From NCBI GenBank assembly GCA_007134665.1, contig SLKH01000107.1, positions 1 through 8,648 on the forward strand: a stretch of 8,648 nucleotides of DNA. Reading direction: 5' to 3'. The notes below the pieces were generated by a model. The model saw only the letters and a list, made by a program, of their open reading frames with translations, was not told the DNA's origin and searched no databases. This document shows positions 1-4,842 of this stretch, in pieces; the stretch's first letter is position 1, and every line of letters begins with the position of its first letter. This DNA is from Balneolaceae bacterium. GTDB lineage: Bacteria; Bacteroidota; Rhodothermia; Balneolales; Balneolaceae. The position numbers and the translations under genes were made by a program.

Positions 1-1628
1 GTCAGGTTCTTCTTTTTTACCACATTCACTACCAGGTCTTCATTCCGGTTATTGATCCCTACCACCTGGCCTGCATAAACTTCGTCTCCGGGTTTTACAA
101 AAAACTGTCCCCTGTCCTGTAACCCTTCAAGCGCATAGCCGGTGACCTCACCTTTCTCAAGGCCAATAAGCGCACCTCTGGTACGTCCGGGAATTTCTCC
201 TGCATGTTCACCGTAACTGTCAAAATGCTGATGCATCATACCGGTACCCCTGGTCTCCGTCAATAGTTCACTTCTGAATCCGATCAGGCCGCGGGAAGGA
301 ACCCGAAAACTGATCCTGTTGTTTTCCCCCTCCTTCACCATGGAAGTCATGATTCCTTTACGTTTTTGCAGGTTATCGATCACTTTGTTACTGTAATCTT
401 CATGGACGTCCACAATCACTTCTTCAAAGGGCTCGTGTATTTTGCCATCGACTTCCTTCATCAATACTTCCGGGCGGGATACTGCAAATTCATAGCCTTC
501 TCTCCTCATCGTTTCTGTCAGAATAGCCAACTGGAGTTCCCCCCTTCCTGAAACTTTATAAATTTCCGGACTTTCAGTCTGTTCTACTTTCAGAGATACA
601 TTGGTGCGTATCTCTTTTTCCAGACGGTCTTTGATCATATTAGAGGTTACATAATTACCTTCCCGGCCTGCAAATGGAGAATTATTCACCCTGAAGAACA
701 TGGCAAGGGTTGGCTGATCAATATCATAATAAGTAACTGGTGTCAAGTCAGATGCAGCTGTCAGTGTATTGCCGATATTTACATCCTCGTATCCAGCCAT
801 CGCAATGATATCACCGGCCATTACTGTTTCAACCGGTTCCCTCTTCAGCCCGGCAAAGGTAAACAATTTGGTCGTCCTTGCTTTTTCTTTCAGATTACCA
901 TTTCGATCCACCAAAGCAACATCAGCACCCACATTGATGGTACCCTGTTCAACCCGCCCAATAGCAATCCGGCCTACATAATCGTTCCAGTCAACACTGC
1001 TGACCAGCATTTTAAAAGGTGCATCTGTAATTTGTTCAGGTGGTGGAATGTGATCAATAATCGTCTCAAACAAAGGTGTCAGATCACTGGTTTCATCTTC
1101 AAGTTCCCGTTTTGCAACTCCATCAATACCGACTGCATATAAAATAGGAAAATCGAGTTGTTCATCCGATGCATCCAGTGTCACAAACAGATCGAAAATT
1201 TCATTAAGGACCGCATCCGGACGAGCATCCTTACGGTCGATCTTGTTGATTACGACAATAGGCTGGTACCCCAGGTCCAGTGATTTTCTGAGAACAAATT
1301 TTGTCTGGGGCAACGGTCCTTCTGCTGCATCCACAAGCAGGATTACTCCATTCACCATTTTAAGGATACGTTCCACCTCTCCCCCAAAATCAGCGTGACC
1401 GGGAGTATCCACAATGTTTATTTTAGTTTGATTCCAGAGCACAGCCGTATTTTTGGAACTTATTGTAATCCCCTTTTCTTTCTCCAGTTCATTGGAATCC
1501 ATAACCCTTTCTTCCACATGCTGGTTTTCTCTGAATGTACCACTCTGTTTCAACATCTGATCTACGAGTGTTGTTTTTCCGTGATCTACGTGAGCGATAA
1601 TTGCAATATTCCTGATATCCTGTTCCAT
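1..1628 (-). CDS. typA: TypA/BipA ribosome-associated translational GTPase (3' end cut off)
   Basis: A translational GTPase of the EF-G/LepA class that binds the ribosome and is linked in other bacteria to ribosome assembly and stress or cold adaptation (family knowledge). I read the frame by hand from the ATG at 1628 to the window edge: 542 codons with no stop. The family is about 600-615 residues, so roughly 60-70 C-terminal residues lie outside the window. Visible motifs: P-loop AHVDHGKT at 12-19; switch I region ERVMDSNELEKEKGITI, nearly identical to the BipA consensus; G3 DTPGH at 74-78; G4 NKID at 128-131. The BipA-specific C-terminal part has SRGLIGFRSELLTETRGTG, GEIPGRTRGALI and VVNVVKKKNL. 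The usual G5 'YASA' reads YAVG at 164-167, a mild departure. No Shine-Dalgarno sequence precedes the ATG. It is divergent from the SDR gene and probably monocistronic at its 5' end. Confidence 0.97.
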   Translation of the reverse strand, partial: MEQDIRNIAIIAHVDHGKTTLVDQMLKQSGTFRENQHVEERVMDSNELEKEKGITISSKNTAVLWNQTKINIVDTPGHADFGGEVERILKMVNGVILLVDAAEGPLPQTKFVLRKSLDLGYQPIVVINKIDRKDARPDAVLNEIFDLFVTLDASDEQLDFPILYAVGIDGVAKRELEDETSDLTPLFETIIDHIPPPEQITDAPFKMLVSSVDWNDYVGRIAIGRVEQGTINVGADVALVDRNGNLKEKARTTKLFTFAGLKREPVETVMAGDIIAMAGYEDVNIGNTLTAASDLTPVTYYDIDQPTLAMFFRVNNSPFAGREGNYVTSNMIKDRLEKEIRTNVSLKVEQTESPEIYKVSGRGELQLAILTETMRREGYEFAVSRPEVLMKEVDGKIHEPFEEVIVDVHEDYSNKVIDNLQKRKGIMTSMVKEGENNRISFRVPSRGLIGFRSELLTETRGTGMMHQHFDSYGEHAGEIPGRTRGALIGLEKGEVTGYALEGLQDRGQFFVKPGDEVYAGQVVGINNRNEDLVVNVVKKKNL

Positions 1629-1732
1629 AACGTTATAACACCGATCGCCAGCCATTGATGTTAGACTGGTAATCTTTCAATTAAAATTAACTTAACCGGC
1701 AAATTAAACGACTGCCAAAAAAAGTTTATAGC

Positions 1733-1760
1733 TTTATAAATTACGGATTTATCCCGTCAA
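1733..1760 (-). promoter_or_regulatory. Probable sigma70-like promoter of typA
   Basis: On the minus strand, TTGACG (1760-1755) is followed after 16 nt by TATAAA (1738-1733), five of six matches to each sigma70 box. Transcription would start near 1725, leaving a leader of about 97 nt before the typA ATG. The -10 box lies in a small AT palindrome (TTTATA 1725-1730 / TATAAA 1735-1740), and the spacer holds the palindrome GGATAAATCC. The remainder of the 233-bp divergent region (1629-1861) shows no clear promoter for the plus-strand SDR gene and no ORF. The call rests on consensus matching only. Confidence 0.4.
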
Positions 1761-1861
1761 TTCATTACACTTTCGCATTGATATTTTTTGCAGTTGATTT
1801 AAACCTTCAGCATTGTTAATTCATGACATTCAAATGAAATGATCACAAAATCAATTACGAT

Positions 1862-2641
1862 ATGGATCTTAAGTTAACTGACCAGCACTTTCTGGTTTGC
1901 GGAGCAAGCAGTGGATTTGGAAATGCAATCGCACGTCAATTGCTTGATGAAGGGGCTTACTGCACATTGGTAGCCCGCAGAGGTGATTTATTGGAGGATA
2001 TTTTTGAAGAAAAATACCCAAACCGTGTAACGACCCTCGAAGCAGATCTCACCCAATCTGAATCGATTGATAAAATCGTTTCCTTGTTTAAAGGAAAAAA
2101 AATACACGGGATCGTTCTTAATGCAGGCGGCCCGCCGACAGGCACACCCCTCGATACTACTATGGATCAATGGGATGATGCATACCAATTGGTAATGCGC
2201 TGGAAAATTGACCTCACACTTCGGCTGGCGCCCCTTTTTGTAAAACAGAAATATGGCCGGATTCTTTATATCGAAAGCAAGACGATTAAGCAACCATTAC
2301 CCTCACTTGTTTTGAGTAATGCATTCAGGGCAGGAATCGCAGGTTTTGCTAAATCCCTGTCTGCCGAACTGGCATCAAAAGGAGTCACGGTCAATATCAT
2401 TGCCCCCGGATCTCACAATACACCGGCAATAGAACGTGTGATCAAAAAAAGAAGTGAAACACAGGGAATTTCTGTTACAGATGCAAGAAAAGAAATGGAG
2501 AAAACCGTTCCGGTCGGACGATTTGGTGAAGCTGAAGAACTTGCATCGCTCGCTGCCTGGATGTTATCAAAAAATGCTGGGTATATTACCGGACAAACCA
2601 TTAGTCACGACGGCGGATCCATTTCCGGACTGTTTGGTTAA
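1862..2641 (+). CDS. Atypical short-chain dehydrogenase/reductase (FabG-like, lacks catalytic Tyr-Lys)
   Basis: A 259-residue Rossmann-fold protein of the short-chain dehydrogenase/reductase superfamily, full length for the class and presumably cytosolic. Visible: dinucleotide-binding loop GASSGFG at 14-20; the NAG structural motif at 87-89 followed by GPPTG; the Ser position at 139 (YIESK); PG at 182-183; and the C-terminal ITGQTISHDGG at 242-252. The catalytic YxxxK is absent: the aligned segment is SNAFR, giving Ser152 for Tyr and Arg156 for Lys. That LVLSNAxRAG pattern, with NAGGPP, is typical of the 'beta-ketoacyl-ACP-reductase-like' SDR subgroup known to lack the standard tetrad, so this is a subfamily trait and not decay. 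The substrate is unknown and FabG activity should not be assumed. The ATG at 1862 puts the beta-1 strand at the normal distance; no Shine-Dalgarno is visible. yjbQ follows after 35 nt. Confidence 0.9.
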   Translation: MDLKLTDQHFLVCGASSGFGNAIARQLLDEGAYCTLVARRGDLLEDIFEEKYPNRVTTLEADLTQSESIDKIVSLFKGKKIHGIVLNAGGPPTGTPLDTTMDQWDDAYQLVMRWKIDLTLRLAPLFVKQKYGRILYIESKTIKQPLPSLVLSNAFRAGIAGFAKSLSAELASKGVTVNIIAPGSHNTPAIERVIKKRSETQGISVTDARKEMEKTVPVGRFGEAEELASLAAWMLSKNAGYITGQTISHDGGSISGLFG

Positions 2642-2676
2642 TCAAACGAAAACAATAATTATATTTTGTAACCTCT

Positions 2677-3096
2677 ATGGCTACAATTCAAAAAGAAATC
2701 AGTTTAGTAGCAAAACCCCGGGGTTTCCATTTAATTACGGATGAGATTCTTGAAAAGGTTCCGGAAATCAGCCAGGCTAAATATGGCATTTTACATATTT
2801 TCATTAAGCATACCAGTGCAGGCCTTACCATTAATGAAAATGCGGATCCGTCGGTGAGAAGAGATTTTGAAACCCACTTTAACCGTATGGTTCCGGAAGA
2901 CATGTCAATGTTTGAACATACCCTGGAAGGCCCGGATGATATGACGTCGCATATTAAGAGCTCCATACTCGGGCATTCTGTAACCATACCCATAACCAAC
3001 GGCCGTCCAAACCTGGGAACCTGGCAGGGCATCTATCTTTGCGAACACAGAAACCGGGGCGGATCAAGAAAAATCGTGCTAACACTCATGTATTGA
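2677..3096 (+). CDS. yjbQ: YjbQ/UPF0047 family protein (secondary thiamine-phosphate synthase type)
   Basis: A 139-residue member of the UPF0047/YjbQ family, full length (members are about 130-140 residues). E. coli YjbQ shows weak thiamine-phosphate synthase activity when overproduced, hence the usual name; the physiological role is unsettled (family knowledge). Signature blocks are all present: HTSAGLTINENAD at 45-57, HTLEGPDDMTSH at 81-92, PITNGRPNLGTWQGIYLCEHR at 105-125, then RGGSRKI near the C-terminus. The conserved His, Asp and Glu residues in these blocks form a probable metal or phosphate site in the family. It begins 35 nt after the SDR stop on the same strand with no terminator between, so the two are likely co-transcribed; no thiamine gene or TPP riboswitch is nearby. 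The ATG at 2677 gives the standard N-terminus. Its stop codon lies within the first unit of the downstream repeat. Confidence 0.93.
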   Translation: MATIQKEISLVAKPRGFHLITDEILEKVPEISQAKYGILHIFIKHTSAGLTINENADPSVRRDFETHFNRMVPEDMSMFEHTLEGPDDMTSHIKSSILGHSVTIPITNGRPNLGTWQGIYLCEHRNRGGSRKIVLTLMY

Positions 3097-3195
3097 AGAT
3101 CCGTCGATCTAAGAGTGCAGATTGAAGATTACTCGATCTCAGATCTGTAAATCCAGATCATAGATCTACAATCGAGTAATCTGAGATCAGAGATC
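3092..3195. repeat. GATC-rich direct and inverted repeat element in convergent intergenic region
   Basis: The gap between yjbQ and the convergent DUF2179 gene is dominated by short repeats. A 19-bp unit starting ATTGAAGAT and ending TCGATCT occurs at 3092-3110 and 3121-3139, with three mismatches. A perfect 11-bp inverted repeat, GATTACTCGAT (3127-3137) / ATCGAGTAATC (3171-3181), encloses a second pairing AGATCT (3141-3146) / AGATCT (3162-3167) across a symmetrical 3-nt internal loop. A competing 10-bp pairing, GATCTCAGAT (3135-3144) / ATCTGAGATC (3179-3188), uses overlapping bases, so the two folds exclude each other. Eight GATC tetramers fall within 98 bp. It may act as a bidirectional terminator or be a dispersed intergenic repeat; neither arm is followed by a clear T-run, so a classical terminator is uncertain. 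Confidence 0.75.
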
Positions 3196-3264
3196 AACCG
3201 TGGAACTCAGCTGGTCAATAATTGATTGAGTACAACCCTCTATAATTCCTTAACATCCAACAAC

Positions 3265-3843
3265 CTATATCCCCTTTTTCAGCTTCAGCATTCTTGTAAT
3301 GATATCCTGTTTATCAACCAGGTTATCTTCTAATAACGACGTAAAGCGTACATCTTCGACTGAATAGAATGATTCAGGAGCATACGTGGAGATTAACTCT
3401 GCCAATTCCTGCCAGCGTTTACGTTTTGCGATCGTGAAGATTACCTTAACCGGGCCGAATGCCCCTTCACCATCTATGGCAGTGACCCGAAAACCGGATT
3501 CCTTCAGCTTTTCAAACAGGGCAAGGGAATCTTTATTGGTAATTATCCTGAAAATCTGGGTCCCCATCTTCATGCGTTCTTCTATAAGCATACCTACATA
3601 GTTACCGGCTGCAAAACCACCTGCAAAAGCGATATAGTTCATCCAGTTATCAAGATTTTGAAATATTTGGGCAACAATGATAATCCAAAGCAGCACTTCA
3701 AAAAACCCGAGAATTGTAGCTTTTCCCCTGAAACCCTTGGCGACAAACATAATCCGAATCGTGCCTATACTGACATCAACAATTCTTGCTACAAATATAA
3801 AAACTGGTACCAGTACAGCCGGTATCAATTCAAAACCCAGCAT
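3265..3843 (-). CDS. DUF5698/DUF2179 (UPF0316) family membrane protein
   Basis: A 192-residue inner-membrane protein of the UPF0316 group (N-terminal DUF5698, C-terminal DUF2179); the function is unknown in general. Three hydrophobic segments are visible at about 4-24, 42-62 and 68-86. The family signatures are RIVDVSIGTIR at 20-30, with the following KG, and NLDNWMNY through GGFAAGNYVGMLIEE at 63-89. The soluble C-terminal half carries VTAIDGEGAFGPVKVIFTIAKR at 120-141, the DUF2179 motif thought to form a small ligand-binding fold and also found at the end of YitT-type transporters. The length is typical. The ATG at 3843 places the first helix right at the N-terminus; no Shine-Dalgarno is seen. 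It lies downstream of the tRNA-Ser/terminator block on the same strand, probably transcribed separately, and converges on yjbQ. Confidence 0.9.
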   Translation of the reverse strand: MLGFELIPAVLVPVFIFVARIVDVSIGTIRIMFVAKGFRGKATILGFFEVLLWIIIVAQIFQNLDNWMNYIAFAGGFAAGNYVGMLIEERMKMGTQIFRIITNKDSLALFEKLKESGFRVTAIDGEGAFGPVKVIFTIAKRKRWQELAELISTYAPESFYSVEDVRFTSLLEDNLVDKQDIITRMLKLKKGI

Positions 3844-3884
3844 AGTTCATTGATTTAGGTTATGATTTTTTATTTCTTGTTCTC

Positions 3885-3898
3885 ACCTGAAATCAGGT
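3885..3898. promoter_or_regulatory. Short palindrome upstream of the DUF2179 gene (possible operator)
   Basis: ACCTGA-AA-TCAGGT is a perfect 6-bp inverted repeat with a 2-nt centre, located 41 nt before the ATG at 3843. On the minus strand a TATTTTTTG, one T longer than the Bacteroidetes -7 element TAnnTTTG, lies just upstream of it. A start site driven from there would fall on or near the palindrome, which would suit a dimeric repressor. No family-specific operator is recognised, and a 12-bp match of this kind can occur by chance. Confidence 0.25.
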
Positions 3899-3930
3899 CA
3901 CAAAAAATAGGTATCGGATCTTCCCAAAAC

Positions 3931-3967
3931 AAAAAAAGCACAACTTGCCGGATCACAAATTGTGCTT
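3931..3967 (-). terminator. Second copy of the tRNA-Ser rho-independent terminator
   Basis: This is identical to the terminator after tRNA-Ser: a 12-bp stem including one G-U pair that forms only on the minus strand, an 8-nt loop, then a run of seven T on the minus strand (one more than in the other copy). It is part of the 57-bp duplication. It lies about 90 nt upstream of the DUF2179 gene and would insulate that gene from read-through from the hpt/tRNA side. Confidence 0.8.
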
Positions 3968-3988
3968 GATGCGGAGAGGGAGGGATTC
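3932..3988 (-). repeat. Direct repeat copy 1: tRNA-Ser 3'-end remnant plus terminator
   Basis: These 57 bases are identical to 4048-4104 (offset 116). The copy holds 17 nt of the tRNA-Ser 3' end (discriminator base, 3' acceptor strand, 3' T-stem strand and four T-loop bases), 4 nt of spacer and the whole terminator. Upstream of the T-loop breakpoint the sequence is unrelated to the tRNA, so this copy cannot make a tRNA. It could be a tRNA pseudogene left by a tandem duplication or an att-like scar. Confidence 0.9.
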
Positions 3989-4023
3989 CCCGACAGTGGC
4001 CGGGACAGGCTTCTCATCCCTCC
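3979..4023 (-). other. Inverted repeat between the tRNA-Ser terminator copies (possible structured RNA)
   Basis: A perfect 8-bp inverted repeat, GGAGGGAT (3979-3986) / ATCCCTCC (4016-4023), encloses a 4-bp CCCG/CGGG stem (3989-3992 / 4001-4004). One outer arm lies inside the duplicated tRNA 3' end, the other in the unique 59-bp segment 3989-4047. On the minus strand the fold comes after the real tRNA terminator and before the second terminator copy. That is the arrangement of a small RNA gene, but no promoter is evident and no RNA family is recognised. Confidence 0.3.
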
Positions 4024-4047
4024 TGCAGTTGGTTATTGAAATCAAAC

Positions 4048-4083
4048 AAAAAAGCACAACTTGCCGGATCACAAATTGTGCTT
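4048..4083 (-). terminator. Rho-independent terminator of tRNA-Ser
   Basis: On the minus strand a 12-bp stem, AAGCACAATTTG / CAAGTTGTGCTT, closes an 8-nt loop and is followed by a run of six T (counting the last two stem bases). The G-U pair in the stem exists only in the minus-strand RNA; the plus strand would have a C-A mismatch there, which supports the orientation. It begins 4 nt after the mature tRNA 3' end. Confidence 0.88.
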
Positions 4084-4104
4084 GATGCGGAGAGGGAGGG
4101 ATTC
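4048..4104 (-). repeat. Direct repeat copy 2: inside intact tRNA-Ser and its terminator
   Basis: This is the partner of 3932-3988, identical over 57 bp. Here the repeat continues into an intact tRNA-Ser, so this copy is likely the original. Identity starts within the T-loop, a common edge for tyrosine-recombinase att sites at tRNA genes, and ends at the terminator T-run. Confidence 0.9.
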
Positions 4105-4176
4105 GAACCCTCGATACCCGTTTCGGGGTATACTCCCTTAGCAGGGGAGCGCTTTCGACCACTCAGCCACCTCTCC
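4088..4176 (-). tRNA. tRNA-Ser (anticodon GCU)
   Basis: A complete type II tRNA of 89 nt reading AGC/AGU codons. On the minus strand the acceptor GGAGAGG (4176-4170) pairs with CCTCTCC (4095-4089), followed by G73, the serine discriminator. The anticodon stem CTCCC/GGGAG closes the loop CTGCTAA, with anticodon GCT at 4142-4140. The long variable arm (ATACCC / GGGTAT) is typical of tRNA-Ser. The T-arm is GAGGG TTCGAAT CCCTC. CCA is not encoded (CAT follows G73), so it must be added by the CCA-adding enzyme. It has its own promoter 31 nt upstream and a terminator immediately downstream; read-through from hpt, 96 nt upstream, is also possible. Confidence 0.97.
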
Positions 4177-4207
4177 GGGTCGTTTATCATTAAATTTAAC
4201 AAGACTC

Positions 4208-4239
4208 CAAATATAGCAAGCTTCAGCCCCTATCTGCAA
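4208..4239 (-). promoter_or_regulatory. Bacteroidetes-type promoter of tRNA-Ser
   Basis: On the minus strand, TTG (4239-4237) is followed after 21 nt by TATATTTG (4215-4208). This matches the Bacteroidetes sigma-ABfr consensus, a TTTG/TTG element near -33 and TAnnTTTG near -7. The start site would lie about 25 nt before the tRNA 5' end. No terminator hairpin is seen between the hpt stop and this promoter, so hpt transcripts may also run through the tRNA. Confidence 0.6.
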
Positions 4240-4272
4240 GCCCAATCATATCTTTTATTACTGAGCGTATAG

Positions 4273-4842
4273 TCAATTATCAGGTACCTTTTTATCAATA
4301 ATATAAATTTGTGCAAGGTTTCTTCCTTCCTGGGCAAAATCAAGACCATAGCCAAGTACAAACAAACTTGGAATTCGAAACCCAACGTAATCAAGTTGTA
4401 CATTATGCTGGGTTTGATCTGACTTGTGTAACAGGCTAACCGAAGTTAGTGAAGCGGGATGACTGCGTTTTAATTTTTCAATAAGAAACTTCATGGATAA
4501 ACCGGTATCCACAATATCTTCAACCAGAATCACGTGGCGCCCTCTGATATCTGCGTCAATCTCTTTCAACTCAGTAACCTGGCCAGAAGATACTTTTTCA
4601 TCTCCATAGCTGCTCAATTTCAGAAAATCTACCTCACACGGGATGTGAACATACCGCATGAGATCTGACAAGAAAATGAATGAACCATTTAAAACTCCAA
4701 TAAATATTGGATGCCGGTCATAAAAGTCATTGGAAATCTTTTGCCCGATTTTTTTTACACGATCCTGAATTTCTTCATGTGTCAGATATACCCGGAACTT
4801 CTCCCCATTGCAATGCACAAATTCAGGTGTGTAGAGATCCAT
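4273..4842 (-). CDS. hpt: Hypoxanthine phosphoribosyltransferase
   Basis: A cytosolic purine-salvage enzyme converting hypoxanthine (often guanine too) and PRPP to IMP or GMP. The protein has 189 residues, normal for bacterial HPRT (about 175-190). Motifs in order: VLNGSFIFLSDLMR at 50-63 (PPi loop region); FLKLSSYGDEKVSSGQV at 73-89 (the flexible catalytic loop, starting SSYGD 77-81); PRPP signature VILVEDIVDTG at 104-114; the purine-contacting Lys140; then YVGFRIP and FVLGYGLDFAQEGRNL at 152-176. Its ATG directly abuts the tilS stop (TAA then ATG, no gap), a classical translational-coupling arrangement that also fixes the start. It is the last protein gene of the operon. In Bacillus and Listeria hpt also neighbours tilS, and the two proteins interact in Bacillus subtilis, so the pairing may be functional. 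Confidence 0.96.
   Translation of the reverse strand: MDLYTPEFVHCNGEKFRVYLTHEEIQDRVKKIGQKISNDFYDRHPIFIGVLNGSFIFLSDLMRYVHIPCEVDFLKLSSYGDEKVSSGQVTELKEIDADIRGRHVILVEDIVDTGLSMKFLIEKLKRSHPASLTSVSLLHKSDQTQHNVQLDYVGFRIPSLFVLGYGLDFAQEGRNLAQIYIIDKKVPDN

Noticed and set aside
1..1628. typA as a truncated pseudogene
   Set aside because: The reading frame has no stop or frameshift; it is incomplete only because the window ends.
366..1658. Plus-strand ORFs of 61, 70 and 87 codons opposite typA
   Set aside because: They are antisense shadows of an intact, highly conserved typA frame, with no family resemblance of their own.
2642..2676. Separate promoter for yjbQ (TATATTTTG before the gene)
   Set aside because: The element is one base too long for TAnnTTTG and no spaced TTG element was confirmed; co-transcription with the SDR gene is simpler.
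1957..3032. Antisense and frame-shifted ORFs over the SDR and yjbQ genes, including a 114-codon minus-strand ORF
   Set aside because: Both real genes show complete family motifs in the other frames; these ORFs are composition shadows.
3092..3195. CRISPR-like array in the repeat region
   Set aside because: Only two imperfect 19-bp units with a 10-nt gap, no regular spacers and no cas genes nearby.
3201..3264. Terminator for the DUF2179 gene just after its stop
   Set aside because: Only weak pairing (ACTCA...TGAGT with mismatched interior) and no T-run were found; not strong enough to call.
3953..4272. Overlapping small ORFs on both strands around the tRNA (69, 62 and 78 codons)
   Set aside because: They are translations through tRNA-Ser and its terminator; peptides such as RVRIPPSP are well-known tRNA read-through artefacts. 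No conserved domain or independent start signal is seen.
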